DNA from: Nocardioides piscis
Lineage (GTDB): Bacteria; Actinomycetota; Actinomycetes; Propionibacteriales; Nocardioidaceae
DNA: 64,000 nt
NCBI RefSeq assembly: GCF_011300215.1
Contig: NZ_CP049866.1
Coordinates: forward strand, 1,550,001-1,614,000
Direction of reading: 5' to 3'
Shown here: positions 24,798 to 34,107 of the stretch, in pieces
Position numbering within the stretch: the stretch's first letter is position 1
Layout: every line of letters starts with the position of its first letter
Translations under genes and position numbers: made by a program
The notes under the pieces: generated by a model
The model's database searches: none
What the model was told of the DNA's origin: nothing
What the model saw: only the letters and a program-made list of their open reading frames with translations

Positions 24798-27332
24798 GTG
24801 TTCCGCGCAGCCCTCAAGAGCCTGCTCGGGCGCAAGGTGCGCCTGTTGATGAGCACCTTCGCCATCGTGATCGGGGTGGCCTTCGTCGTCGGGACGCTCG
24901 TCTTCAGCGACACGCTCAGCCGCAGCTTCACGTCCCTGATGGCCTCGACCGTGGGCGATGTCGTCGTGCGCCCCGCCAACAGCGACGCCGGGTCGGAGCC
25001 CACGACCCGGACCGTCGACGCCGGGCTCGTCGCGGAGCTGGCCGACGTCGAGGGTGCTGCCCGCGTCGACGGCAACGTGGCCGCCTTCGGGGTCTATGTC
25101 GTCGGCCAGGACGGCAAGCTGATCGGCGGCAACGGTGCTCCTGCCATCGGCGGCAACTGGAGCGAGGCGCCCGCCGGACACGACCTGGAGGGCCTGGACA
25201 TCACCTCGGGTCGCGCGCCCGAGAAGTCCGGGGAGATCGTCCTCGACCGGGCGACGGCCGTCGAGGGGGAGCTGGGCCTCGGCGAGACCGTCAACATCGT
25301 CACGGCCACGAGCCAGGGCGCGCTGAGCGCGGAGCTCGTCGGGATCGCCGACTTCCCGGAGGGGGGATCGCTGAACGGCGCGACCTTCACCGCTTTCGAC
25401 ACAGGCACCGCGCAAGAGCTGTTCCTCGACGGCAAGGACGAGTTCACCGACCTCTGGGTGACCGCCGAGCAGGGCACGAGCCAGGAGGGCCTGGCAGCGG
25501 CCGTCGCGCAGCGCCTCCCGACCGGCGTGGAGGCAGTGACCGGCGACGACGCCGCCGAGGAGGCAGCCTCCGCGATCCAGGAGGCGGTGGGCTTCCTGAC
25601 CACCTTCCTGCTGATCTTCGCCGGCATCTCGCTGGTGGTGGGTGCCTTCCTGATCGTCAACACGTTCTCGATCCTGGTCGCCCAGCGCAGCCGTGAGCTG
25701 GCACTGCTGCGCGCCCTCGGCGCGAGCAAGAAACAGGTGAGTCGCTCCGTCCTCGTCGAGGCGCTGGTCCTCGGACTCCTCGGCTCGACCATCGGCCTGG
25801 GCCTGGGCGTGCTGCTCGCCATGGGCATCCGGGCCCTGTTCGCGCAGTTCGGCCTGGACCTGTCAGGCCATTCGCTGATCATGGCCCCCAAGACCGTGCT
25901 CGCGGCCTACGCGGTCGGCGTGCTGGTGACGATGGGAGCCGCGTTCTTCCCGGCGCGCCGGACCTCGCGCATCGCTCCCGTGCAGGCGATGCGTGACGAC
26001 GTGGCGATGCCCGAGTCGTCCCTGCGGCGCCGCTTCGTCCTCGGCATGGTGCTGATCCTGGCTGGTGGTGTCGCCCTGGCCGCGGGCCTGGCCGACGTCG
26101 TGTCGCGCCCCGGCTGGTTCGTCGGTGCCGGGGTCCTCGGGATCCTGCTGGGTGTGGCCTCGGCCAGCCCGGTCATCAGCCACCCGTTCCTCGTCGCTGC
26201 CGCCTGGGCCTACTCCCGTGCGTTCGGGTCCATCGGTGCCCTGGCCGGCCAGAACTCGCTGCGCAACCCTCGGCGTACGACCGCGACGTCGTCAGCGCTG
26301 ATGATCGGGCTGTCGCTGGCCTGCACGATGGCGATCGTCGGTGACTCGGCCAAGGCAAGTGTCGACAAGACGATCGAGGAGAACTTCGTCGGCGACTACG
26401 TCGTCAGCAGTGTCGTCGGCCAGAGCTTCTCGACCCGGATCGGAGAGCAGCTGGCCGAGGTGCCGGGCGTGGAGAGCGTGTGGGCACAGCGGTTCGCGAT
26501 CGTGGACTTCGGCGGCGACGGCCAGGGGGTCGGAGCGGCAGAGCCGGCCACGATGCGCGACGGCTTCGACGTGGAGATGCTCCAGGGTGACCTCGCCGAC
26601 CTGGTCGACGACACGGTCGTGGTGGACGAGGCCTTCGCCGGCGAGGAGGACCTCCAGGTCGGGGACGACGTCACCGTGCAGCTCGCCGACGGAGACCGGA
26701 AGCTGGAGGTCGTCGGCGTCTTCGCCGAGAACCCCATCCTGTTCTTCCCGATCGTGACCACTCCGCAGACCCTGATCGACGCCGGCCACCGCGACTCCGA
26801 CAACTTCCTGATCGTGGACAGCGACGGGAGTGCCGGCGTGGAGGCCGGACTCGAGGAGGTGGTGGAGAAGTCGCCGATCGTCACGGTCAAGGACCAGCAG
26901 GCGTTCGCCGCCGAGCAGCGCGAGCCGATCGACCAGCTGGTGCTGATGATCTTCGCCCTGCTCGGTCTCGCGCTGCTCATCGCCGTGCTGGGCATCGTCA
27001 ACACCTTGGCGCTCTCGATCATCGAACGCACCCGTGAGGTGGGGCTCCTGCGCGCGATCGGGGTGACGCGGGGTCAGCTGCGTCGCATGGTGACGCTGGA
27101 GTCGGTGGTGATCGCGGTCCTCGGCGCCGTGCTCGGGGTCGTGCTCGGCATCGGCTTCGGGATTGCACTCATGCACGCGCTGCGTGACGAGGGCCTCGAG
27201 GTCATCTCCGTGCCCGCCGACCAGCTGCTGGTCTTCCTCCTCGTCTCGGTCGTCATCGGGGTGCTGGCGGCGCTGCTGCCGGCGCGTCGGGCGGCTCGAT
27301 TGGACGTCCTTCAGGCCATCGGGACTGAATGA
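24798..27332 (+). CDS. ABC transporter permease, FtsX/MacB type
   Basis: An 844-residue inner-membrane protein made of two FtsX units in one chain. It has an N-terminal helix (VRLLMSTFAIVIGVAFVVGT), a large outer domain, three helices around 260-380, then a second outer domain and three helices near the end. Conserved permease motifs occur twice: RSRELALLRALGASKKQV and RTREVGLLRAIGVTRGQL. The class exports or extracts lipoproteins, peptides or drugs. GTG 24798 directly follows the ATPase gene. Confidence 0.9.
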   Translation: MFRAALKSLLGRKVRLLMSTFAIVIGVAFVVGTLVFSDTLSRSFTSLMASTVGDVVVRPANSDAGSEPTTRTVDAGLVAELADVEGAARVDGNVAAFGVYVVGQDGKLIGGNGAPAIGGNWSEAPAGHDLEGLDITSGRAPEKSGEIVLDRATAVEGELGLGETVNIVTATSQGALSAELVGIADFPEGGSLNGATFTAFDTGTAQELFLDGKDEFTDLWVTAEQGTSQEGLAAAVAQRLPTGVEAVTGDDAAEEAASAIQEAVGFLTTFLLIFAGISLVVGAFLIVNTFSILVAQRSRELALLRALGASKKQVSRSVLVEALVLGLLGSTIGLGLGVLLAMGIRALFAQFGLDLSGHSLIMAPKTVLAAYAVGVLVTMGAAFFPARRTSRIAPVQAMRDDVAMPESSLRRRFVLGMVLILAGGVALAAGLADVVSRPGWFVGAGVLGILLGVASASPVISHPFLVAAAWAYSRAFGSIGALAGQNSLRNPRRTTATSSALMIGLSLACTMAIVGDSAKASVDKTIEENFVGDYVVSSVVGQSFSTRIGEQLAEVPGVESVWAQRFAIVDFGGDGQGVGAAEPATMRDGFDVEMLQGDLADLVDDTVVVDEAFAGEEDLQVGDDVTVQLADGDRKLEVVGVFAENPILFFPIVTTPQTLIDAGHRDSDNFLIVDSDGSAGVEAGLEEVVEKSPIVTVKDQQAFAAEQREPIDQLVLMIFALLGLALLIAVLGIVNTLALSIIERTREVGLLRAIGVTRGQLRRMVTLESVVIAVLGAVLGVVLGIGFGIALMHALRDEGLEVISVPADQLLVFLLVSVVIGVLAALLPARRAARLDVLQAIGTE

Positions 27333-27400
27333 GGACGACTTGTGGACGTCCCGTTACCATAATTCCCAAAAAATGCAACACACAACGCCGTGACCGGACC

Positions 27401-27406
27401 TACCCT
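27401..27406 (+). promoter_or_regulatory. Leaderless promoter -10 (TACCCT) of the GntR gene
   Basis: TACCCT, six bases, then ATG 27413. It follows an unusually A/T-rich stretch (about 27350-27385) for this genome. Confidence 0.65.
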
Positions 27407-27412
27407 CGTTGG

Positions 27413-28135
27413 ATGGACACAGTGGGGGTCAAAGTTCCTGAGGGTGGTCTGAAGCACGTCCAAGTGCGCGAATACGTCCGGGACCTCGTCTCCGACGCTG
27501 CCCCCGGCGCACCGGCGCCCTCCGAGCGCGAGCTGGTCGCCCGGTTCGGGGTCGCCCGGATGACTGTGCGACAAGCACTCGACGTCCTGGTCACCGAGGG
27601 GCTGCTGGAGCGCGTGCCGGGGCGAGGCACGTTCGTGGCCCACCCGAAGCGTCTCGTGGGCCAGCTCAGCTGCTACACCGAGGACATGAAGCGCCGGGGG
27701 ATGCTGCCGGAGTCGCAGACCCTCGTGGCGCGACTCGAGCAGGCCGGCCCCGGCGTCGCCCGTGCCCTCGACATCTCCACCGGCGACGCCGTCATCCACT
27801 GGAAGCGCCTGCGTCGTGCCGACCAGCGGGTCGTCTGCATCGAGGACGCCTATCTCAACGAGGTGCTGCTGCCCGGCTTCCTGCAGACGGGCATGCCCAC
27901 CAGTCTCTATGCCGCCCTCGGCGAGCGCGGGCTCAGGCCGACATGGGCCGAGGACGCCATCTCCGCCGACAAGGCGACGGTGGAGGAGGCCGACCTGCTG
28001 GAGATCCCGACGGGCGACCCGATCCTGCACCTGTCCCGGCGAGCGCTCTGCGGCGACAAGGTGGTCGAGGTGTCGCGCAGCGCGTTCCGGCACGACCGCT
28101 TCACCATGTATGTCCAGCTCGGCGACCTGAGCTAG
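27413..28135 (+). CDS. GntR-family regulator, HutC/UTRA subfamily
   Basis: A 240-residue transcription factor. The winged helix-turn-helix lies at about residues 15-80 (PSERELVARFGVARMTVRQALDVL, then LLERVPGRGTFVA). A UTRA effector domain follows from about 95 (LSCYTEDMKRRG to the end, including GDPILHLSRRALCGDKVVEVSRS). HutC-type proteins sense small metabolites such as sugars or amino-acid derivatives. No catabolic operon is adjacent, so the target is unknown. Its stop overlaps that of the HD hydrolase on the other strand. Confidence 0.88.
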   Translation: MDTVGVKVPEGGLKHVQVREYVRDLVSDAAPGAPAPSERELVARFGVARMTVRQALDVLVTEGLLERVPGRGTFVAHPKRLVGQLSCYTEDMKRRGMLPESQTLVARLEQAGPGVARALDISTGDAVIHWKRLRRADQRVVCIEDAYLNEVLLPGFLQTGMPTSLYAALGERGLRPTWAEDAISADKATVEEADLLEIPTGDPILHLSRRALCGDKVVEVSRSAFRHDRFTMYVQLGDLS

Positions 28136-28728
28136 CCGCCCAGCTCTCCCAGCTCCGCCCTGACGTTCGCCCTGGCCCGCGACTCCCACAGCTCCCTGCC
28201 CTGCGGCGTCCAGAAGAGGGCCGGCCTCGAAAGAAGGTCGTTGAGGACGTGCGCGCGACCCAGCCGGAACTCCGGGTCCGGAACGTGCGCAAAATCCGTG
28301 CGTACGCCGATGGCGTACTCCGCGTAGCGGGTGCGATCGGCCGCCAGGATCGCGAGGTCTGCGTCACTGAGCACCGCCGCGTTGTCGTCGTCGGGGAACG
28401 CGTGGTGGTGCTCGGTCATCCGCACCAGCCGGGCGACCTCGGCCGCCGGCGGGTCCGGCAGCGAGCGCTCTGCCAGCAGGGCAGAGCGCTCCTCGTCGTC
28501 GGGGGCGCCGTCATAGACCGCGTCGTGGAACCAGGCGGCCAGCACCACCGGCACCCGGTCGAAGCGGGCGCCGGCCCGATCGAGCTCGTCGAGCCGGTCG
28601 AGGACCTCGGTCAGGTGACGCAGGTCGTGATAGCCCGGCCGGTCCCACGCCACGAGCAGCTCGTCGCGGACCCCGGTCAGGGTCCGCAGCGGCCACCGGT
28701 CGGGGAGCGAGGCCGGGACGTTGGTCAC
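28132..28728 (-). CDS. Predicted HD-type metal-dependent hydrolase
   Basis: A 198-residue protein related to COG4339. HD-type ligands are visible: YHDLRHLTEVL near residue 33, AAWFHDAVYDG near 67 with DDEERSA after it, and MTEHHHAF near 105. Substrate unknown; related proteins are only predicted phosphohydrolases. GTG 28728 overlaps the XPB stop (GTGA), so the two are translationally coupled. Confidence 0.78.
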   Translation of the reverse strand: MTNVPASLPDRWPLRTLTGVRDELLVAWDRPGYHDLRHLTEVLDRLDELDRAGARFDRVPVVLAAWFHDAVYDGAPDDEERSALLAERSLPDPPAAEVARLVRMTEHHHAFPDDDNAAVLSDADLAILAADRTRYAEYAIGVRTDFAHVPDPEFRLGRAHVLNDLLSRPALFWTPQGRELWESRARANVRAELGELGG

Positions 28729-30374
28729 GGCTCGTTCGGCTCCAGCGCAGCGGCATCGATGATCCGGTAGGCATAGCCCTGCTCGGCCAGGAAACGCTGG
28801 CGGTTCTGGGCGAAGTCGGCGTCGACGGTGTCACGCGAGACGACGGTGTAGAAGTGAGCCGTCTTGCCCTCGCTCTTGGGTCGGAGCAGGCGACCCAACC
28901 GCTGGGCCTCCTCCTGGCGAGAGCCGAAGGATCCGCTGACCTGGATCGCCACCTCGGCCGAGGGCAGGTCGATCGAGAAGTTGGCGACCTTGGAGACGAC
29001 CAGGAGCCCGATCTCCCCGGACCGGAAGGCGTCGAAGAGCCGCTGACGTTCCCTGACCGGGGTCTCGCCCTTGATCACCGGGGCGTCGAGCAGCTCGGCG
29101 AGCTCGTCGAGCTGGTCGAGGTATTGGCCGATCACGAGGGTGGGCTGCCCCTGGTGCTGGTGCACCAGTCGGCGTACGACGTCGGTCTTGGCGTTGGTGC
29201 AGGAGGCGAGTCGGTAGCGCTCCTCCGGCTCCGCCGTCGCATAGGCGAGCCGCTGCCCCTCGGGCAGGGTGACACGGACCTCGACGCAGTCGGCCGGCGC
29301 GATCCAGCCCTGGGCCTCGATGTCCTTCCAGGGCGCGTCGTAGCGCTTCGGGCCGATCAGCGAGAAGACCTCTCCCTCGCGCCCGTCCTCGCGGACGAGG
29401 GTCGCGGTCAGGCCGATGCGACGGCGGGCCTGCAGGTTGGCGGTCATCCGGAAGATCGGGGCGGGGAGGAGATGGACCTCGTCATAGACGATCAGCCCCC
29501 AGTCGCGGGCGTCGAGCAGCTCGAGGTGCGTGAAGACGCCCTTGCGTCGGGTCGTCAGCACCTGGTAGGTCGCGATGGTGACCGGCCGGACCTCCTTGAC
29601 GGAGCCGGAGTATTCGCCGATCTCGTCGGCGGTCAGCGACGTGCGCTTGACCAGCTCGTCCTTCCACTGCCGTGCGCTGACGGTGTTGGTCACCAGGATC
29701 AGCGTCGTGGCCTGGGCCTGGGCCATGGCAGCCGCACCGACGATGGTCTTGCCGGCGCCGCACGGGAGGACGACGACTCCGGAGCCGCCGTGCCAGAAGG
29801 ACTCGGCGGCTTCCTGCTGATATTTCCGCAGCTCCCAGCCGTCCTCGTCCAGGGCGATCGGGTGGGCCTCGCCGTCGACGTAGCCGGCGAAGTCCTCGGC
29901 CGGCCAACCCAGCTTGAGCAGGGCCTGCTTGAGGTTGCCGCGCTCGCTCGAGTGCACCACGACCGAGTCGCCGTCGATGCGCGCGCCGAGCATCCCGGCG
30001 ATCTTCTTGGCGCGCAGGACCTCTTCGAGCACCGGTCGGTCGGTGCTGCTCAGCACCAGACCGTGGGTGGGGTGCTTCTCGAGCCGCAGCCTGCCGTAGC
30101 GCCCCATCGTCTCGGCGATGTCCACGAGCAGTGCGTGGGGCACGGCATAGCGACTGAAGGTGAGCAACGCGTCGACGACCTGCTCGGCGTCGTGCCCGGC
30201 TGCGCGCGCGTTCCACAGACCGAGGGGTGTGAGGCGATAGGTGTGGATGTGCTCGGGGGAGCGCTCGAGCTCGGCGAACGGGGCGATCGCCTTGCGACAG
30301 TCCGCGGCCCGCTCGTGGTCGATCTCCAGCAGGAGCGTCTTGTCCGACTGGACGATGAGGGGGCCGTCGTTCAC
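28725..30374 (-). CDS. DNA repair helicase XPB
   Basis: A 549-residue SF2 helicase of the bacterial XPB/Ercc3 type. An N-terminal damage-recognition-like region precedes motif I PCGAGKT (Lys209), the DEVH box (298-301), LTATLVREDG, and the late VVSKVANFSIDLP and QRLGRLLRPK motifs V and VI. Bacterial XPB unwinds DNA 3'-5' and is linked to repair. It lies with a WYL/helicase-associated protein gene, as M. tuberculosis ercc3 (Rv0861c) does with Rv0862c, recalled from memory. The start is GTG 30374 with a leaderless -10. Confidence 0.94.
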   Translation of the reverse strand: MNDGPLIVQSDKTLLLEIDHERAADCRKAIAPFAELERSPEHIHTYRLTPLGLWNARAAGHDAEQVVDALLTFSRYAVPHALLVDIAETMGRYGRLRLEKHPTHGLVLSSTDRPVLEEVLRAKKIAGMLGARIDGDSVVVHSSERGNLKQALLKLGWPAEDFAGYVDGEAHPIALDEDGWELRKYQQEAAESFWHGGSGVVVLPCGAGKTIVGAAAMAQAQATTLILVTNTVSARQWKDELVKRTSLTADEIGEYSGSVKEVRPVTIATYQVLTTRRKGVFTHLELLDARDWGLIVYDEVHLLPAPIFRMTANLQARRRIGLTATLVREDGREGEVFSLIGPKRYDAPWKDIEAQGWIAPADCVEVRVTLPEGQRLAYATAEPEERYRLASCTNAKTDVVRRLVHQHQGQPTLVIGQYLDQLDELAELLDAPVIKGETPVRERQRLFDAFRSGEIGLLVVSKVANFSIDLPSAEVAIQVSGSFGSRQEEAQRLGRLLRPKSEGKTAHFYTVVSRDTVDADFAQNRQRFLAEQGYAYRIIDAAALEPNEP

Positions 30375-30380
30375 CGACCC

Positions 30381-30386
30381 AGCCTA
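30381..30386 (-). promoter_or_regulatory. Leaderless promoter -10 (TAGGCT) of the XPB gene
   Basis: Minus strand TAGGCT, six bases, then GTG 30374. Confidence 0.65.
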
Positions 30387-30413
30387 CGGGTGCGGTCGGC
30401 ACGCGCCGAGTCG

Positions 30414-30938
30414 TCAGCCGGCAGCAGCGCGCTGTCGTGCACGGTAGGCGGCCACGTTGGCCCGCGAGGAGCACCGCTCCGAGCAGTAGCGCCGCGACTC
30501 GTTGGGGGAGGTGTCGACGAACACGTGGTCGCACTTCTCGGCCCGGCACAGCCCGAGGCGACCGGCTCCCAGGTCGCAGACGAGGTTGGCCAGTCCCATG
30601 AGCGACTCGCTGATCAGCAGCTCGGCGACGGAGGAAGCCTGGTCGGCGACGTGCAGGTGCAGCTTGTCGGAGTCGTGACCGGTGATCATCGGGGTGACGG
30701 GATGCTTGGCGAGCAGCTCGTTCAGGGTGCCCACGACGGTGGGAGCGTCCCCGGCGTCCGAGGCGACGAAGACGGGCCGCAGCTCGGCGCAGAAGGCGTG
30801 CAGGGCAGCGACGTCCTCCTCGACCACGAAGGGGTGCAGGCGCTGGCGCTCGTGGAGGTGCTCCACCAGGGCGTCGACGTCGGGGAGATCCGCGTTCAGC
30901 AGGGCCGCTGCGGCCTCGGCGTACTGCTGGAAGTCCAC
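30414..30938 (-). CDS. CGNR zinc-finger / ABATE domain protein
   Basis: A 174-residue protein. An N-terminal ABATE-type helical domain precedes a C-terminal CGNR-type zinc finger: LCRAEKCDHVFVD, then RRYCSERCSSRANVAAYRAR, where the canonical CGNR reads CSSR. Such proteins are probable stress-related transcription factors. It sits between the XPB gene and the WYL protein gene but has its own leaderless promoter. Confidence 0.84.
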   Translation of the reverse strand: MDFQQYAEAAAALLNADLPDVDALVEHLHERQRLHPFVVEEDVAALHAFCAELRPVFVASDAGDAPTVVGTLNELLAKHPVTPMITGHDSDKLHLHVADQASSVAELLISESLMGLANLVCDLGAGRLGLCRAEKCDHVFVDTSPNESRRYCSERCSSRANVAAYRARQRAAAG

Positions 30939-30944
30939 CCGGTC

Positions 30945-30950
30945 AGCCTA
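30945..30950 (-). promoter_or_regulatory. Leaderless promoter -10 (TAGGCT) of the CGNR gene
   Basis: Minus strand TAGGCT, six bases, then GTG 30938. Confidence 0.65.
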
Positions 30951-30954
30951 CGAC

Positions 30955-33225
30955 TCACCCCGGCAGGGCGGCGACGGTCGTGATCCGGTGGACGGCGAAC
31001 GAACGCACGTCGTCGGCGCGGTGGTCGCGGGCGGTCAGTCGCCCTCCCTCGAGCCGCAACGGGTCGATCACCCGGTCGGAGCTGGCGCCGTGGTTGTCGA
31101 CATATCCGATCACGACGCTCTCGCGAGCCTCGATCGCGTCGCGCAGGGCCGCGAGGGCCCGTGAGGGAGTCGTCGCGATGGTCGTCGACGCGGGACGGTC
31201 GGCGTTGGCGCGGTCTCCGCTGCGGATGGCGGTCACGACCGCGGCCACCCCTGCCTCGGTCCTCGCCTCGGCGGCGCCGCGGCTCCTCGAGCTCCGCGGT
31301 CGTCGTGCCCGCAGCAGGTCGCGACGCGCCACGCGGACCGTGCCGTCGGGCGCCTCCACCACCGGAGCGGCGCCGAGGTCACGCAGCCGGGGGAGCAGGA
31401 GGTCGAGAGGGATGCTGGAGACCAGGACGGTCGGCGCGATGCGGCGCAACCCGAGGGAGTCGGCCTTGGGGTGGTGCAGGAGCTCGGTCAGCGCGGCTTC
31501 GTCGTCGGCGCGGAGGAAGGCCTCGGCCTGGCCGACGCGCACCGTGCCGAAGGTCCGTGCGACGTCGTCGACGAGATAGGTCAGCGGCTGGGGGACGGGG
31601 GTGCGGGAGACGGAGGCGACGAAGTCGTGGACCTCGAGGGCCGACCACCCCGCGTCGAAGGCCCGCCGGACCGAGCCGCTGGTGAACCGATAGACCGTGG
31701 CCCCGCCGCGCGACTCCACGTCGGCCAGCAGGTGCAAGGTCCTGGCGAGCTCGGTCTCGAGGGGCCCCGGTGCCACAGCGGTCAGGTCGGCCTGGAGCAG
31801 CACGTGGTCGACCGGTTGCGGGAGGTATGGCGCCAGCGCCGCCAGTGCACGGTCGTGGTCGTGGGCCACGACGGCTCGTCCGGCTCGGGACAGGCCCCCG
31901 GCACCGACCAGGCCGAGCAGGCCGGCCTCGTGGACCGCGGCGGCGACCAGGTCGCCGTGGGTGGCCGGACGGCGGGGGCGGAGCCACCGCACCCGGTCGA
32001 CGAGGGAGGGGACGCCGGTGCCCGTCGCGAGCACAGCCCCCTCGTCCAGCTCCGCGAGCTGCGCCAGCGCGAGCGTGCGGGCCTCGGGTGCCATCACGCT
32101 CGACAGGTCGGGAGCCAGGGCGTTCCAGGTCTTGCCCGCGGTGTCCCTCGTGCCGACCAGGCTGGGCACCCGCGACGACTCGAGCCACGCGAGGGCGATC
32201 GCGACCCAGCGCTCGGCCGTCGAGCCGGCCGCCCAGGTGTCGAACGCGTCGGTGGGCAGCCAGACCTGTGCACCCTCCGGGTCGGTCGCGGTGGTGAGGA
32301 GACCCGCCGCGGCGGCGACCTCGATCAGCAGGCCCGCGTCCTGTTCTGCGACCTGGAGCTCGGCTGCTGCGGCCTTGAGGTCGCGCACCGCCAGACCGCC
32401 GCTGCGCAGCAGGGCAGGCGGTTGGAGGCCCCAGTGGTCGAGCAGGAGCTCGAGTCGGCGTACGGCGTCGAAGGCGGCCCCGCCGGCGGTCCGGTCGACG
32501 AGCTCGGGGTCCCGGTCGGTGGTGACGAGCTGCGGCACCAGGTCGCGTGGCGTCGTGGTCGTGCGCCCGCCGCGCAGGACGAGGCCCACCTCTCCGGGCA
32601 GCACCAGGACGCCGCCCTCGCGGGGCCTGAGGAGACCGTTGGCAATCAGCTCCTCGACCGGCGTGGCCGCTGCCGCAGGGTCGATGGTGCGACGGGCGGA
32701 GCCGGTCGTCCCCTCCCCGCCGTTGGCCAGGACGTGCTCGAGGAGGGCGCGGGCCCGGGGACTGATGGCGTCCAGCCTGGCGGCGACGTCCGGGGTCGGC
32801 TCGGGTGAGACCGGTCGAAGGCCGCTGACTCCGGCCGACTCGTCACCCCGCAGGGCCTCGGCGACCCCACTCAGGGGCCGCAGCCCGCCGGGTGCGTCCC
32901 AGACCACGGCCAGGGAGCGGAGCACGTCGATCGCCGACCGGATGGCGGACTCGTCGGCGTGCACGATCTGGACAAGTTTCGATTCGGTGGTTTGGTTTGC
33001 AACCACGAGGGCATCAAGGACCGAGAGCTCCAGGCGGGTGAGGTTGTCGAGCGCCCTGAGGACAGACGTGCGAGTCGCAGCGCGCGAAGCCAGCTGCGCG
33101 GAATCATGAGGTGCAGGCGTGGCGAGATCAGGACGCATCCGCAACAACGTCGCCAGGCGGTCGTCGGGCCAGCGCCGAAGCTCTTCTGCCAGCGTCCGCG
33201 GGGGCGTCTGTTCGGTGGTGGACAT
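30955..33225 (-). CDS. Helicase-associated protein with C-terminal WYL domain
   Basis: A 756-residue protein. It is made mostly of helical/winged-helix units (LLRMRPDLATPAPHDSAQLA; LTRLELSVLDALVVANQTT). The C-terminal 70 residues read as a WYL-like ligand domain (VVIGYVDNHGASSDRVIDPLRLEGGRLTA, written here in part as IGYVDNHG and IDPLRLEGG). No helicase motifs are present. It corresponds by size and neighbourhood to the protein next to XPB in mycobacteria, whose function is unknown. ATG 33225 lies seven bases after a TAGCGT -10. Confidence 0.8.
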   Translation of the reverse strand: MSTTEQTPPRTLAEELRRWPDDRLATLLRMRPDLATPAPHDSAQLASRAATRTSVLRALDNLTRLELSVLDALVVANQTTESKLVQIVHADESAIRSAIDVLRSLAVVWDAPGGLRPLSGVAEALRGDESAGVSGLRPVSPEPTPDVAARLDAISPRARALLEHVLANGGEGTTGSARRTIDPAAAATPVEELIANGLLRPREGGVLVLPGEVGLVLRGGRTTTTPRDLVPQLVTTDRDPELVDRTAGGAAFDAVRRLELLLDHWGLQPPALLRSGGLAVRDLKAAAAELQVAEQDAGLLIEVAAAAGLLTTATDPEGAQVWLPTDAFDTWAAGSTAERWVAIALAWLESSRVPSLVGTRDTAGKTWNALAPDLSSVMAPEARTLALAQLAELDEGAVLATGTGVPSLVDRVRWLRPRRPATHGDLVAAAVHEAGLLGLVGAGGLSRAGRAVVAHDHDRALAALAPYLPQPVDHVLLQADLTAVAPGPLETELARTLHLLADVESRGGATVYRFTSGSVRRAFDAGWSALEVHDFVASVSRTPVPQPLTYLVDDVARTFGTVRVGQAEAFLRADDEAALTELLHHPKADSLGLRRIAPTVLVSSIPLDLLLPRLRDLGAAPVVEAPDGTVRVARRDLLRARRPRSSRSRGAAEARTEAGVAAVVTAIRSGDRANADRPASTTIATTPSRALAALRDAIEARESVVIGYVDNHGASSDRVIDPLRLEGGRLTARDHRADDVRSFAVHRITTVAALPG

Positions 33226-33231
33226 CCCTTC

Positions 33232-33238
33232 TACGCTA
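33232..33238. promoter_or_regulatory. Overlapping divergent -10 elements (TACGCT plus, TAGCGT minus)
   Basis: The 7-bp word TACGCTA reads TACGCT on the plus strand and TAGCGT on the minus strand. The minus reading lies seven bases before ATG 33225. The plus reading could start the PP2C operon mRNA with a leader of about 45 bases and a GAGG ribosome site. Confidence 0.55.
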
Positions 33239-33288
33239 CTCGCCGAGCCCATGTCGCGGCTCATCGTCATCGAGGGTGAGGACCCCGC

Positions 33289-34107
33289 ATGAAGCCCGTT
33301 GACCTCCACCACGGAGCGGCGTCCGAGGTCGGGCACGTGCGCAAGGTCAACGAGGACGCGTTCCTGGTGGAGCCCCCGGTGTTCGTCGTGGCCGACGGGA
33401 TGGGCGGTCACGCGGGCGGAGACGTTGCCAGCCGGATCGTGACCGAGGAGTTCGCCCGCCTCGCCGAGGAGGGCTACGACCCGCGCCGCGGACCCGAGAG
33501 CGTTGCCGAGACGCTGAGCCGCGCACAGTCCCGGATCCTGACGTATGGCGAGATGCACCGTGGCGACCACCCGCGCTGGCACGCCGGCACCACGTGCGTC
33601 GCGGCCGTGCTGGTCGAGGACCACGAGGGAACCAAGTGGCTGCTGGTCAACCTCGGCGACTCCCGGATCTATCGCTTCAACGACGGCCGGCTCGACCAGG
33701 TCAGCGTCGACCACTCGGTCGTGCAGGAGCTGGTCGACGCCGGTGAGATCACCACCGAGCAGGCCGCGACCCACCCGGAGCGACACATCATCACTCGGGC
33801 GCTCGGGAGTCCCGGGGGTGTGTCACCGGACTTCCACCTGTTGCCGCTCGCAGCCGCCGAGCGCCTGCTCCTGTGCAGCGACGGCGTCACGGGCATGATC
33901 GCCGACGAGGTCATCGAGGAGATCCTGGCGCGGGTCCACGACCCTCGGGATGCTGCGGCCGAGCTGGTCCGGGCAGCGCTCGATGCCGGGGGGCGCGACA
34001 ACGCCACCGCTGTCGTCGTCGATGTGGTGGGATTGGTGCGCGACGACTCATATGACTCCGCCCAGCAGCGGGCGAGTCTCGAACACAAGCTGGGGGCCCG
34101 ACCGTGA
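33289..34107 (+). CDS. PP2C-family serine/threonine phosphatase
   Basis: A 272-residue soluble Mn2+/Mg2+-dependent phosphatase. Metal-site motifs are VNEDAF (Glu22, Asp23), VADGMGGHAGG (Asp36), LLVNLGDSRIYR, LLLCSDGVTGM and the terminal GGRDNATAVVVDV. PP2C proteins oppose Ser/Thr kinases. It is the first gene of a three-gene overlapping unit with two FHA proteins, which bind phosphothreonine. No kinase gene is in the window. Confidence 0.94.
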   Translation: MKPVDLHHGAASEVGHVRKVNEDAFLVEPPVFVVADGMGGHAGGDVASRIVTEEFARLAEEGYDPRRGPESVAETLSRAQSRILTYGEMHRGDHPRWHAGTTCVAAVLVEDHEGTKWLLVNLGDSRIYRFNDGRLDQVSVDHSVVQELVDAGEITTEQAATHPERHIITRALGSPGGVSPDFHLLPLAAAERLLLCSDGVTGMIADEVIEEILARVHDPRDAAAELVRAALDAGGRDNATAVVVDVVGLVRDDSYDSAQQRASLEHKLGARP

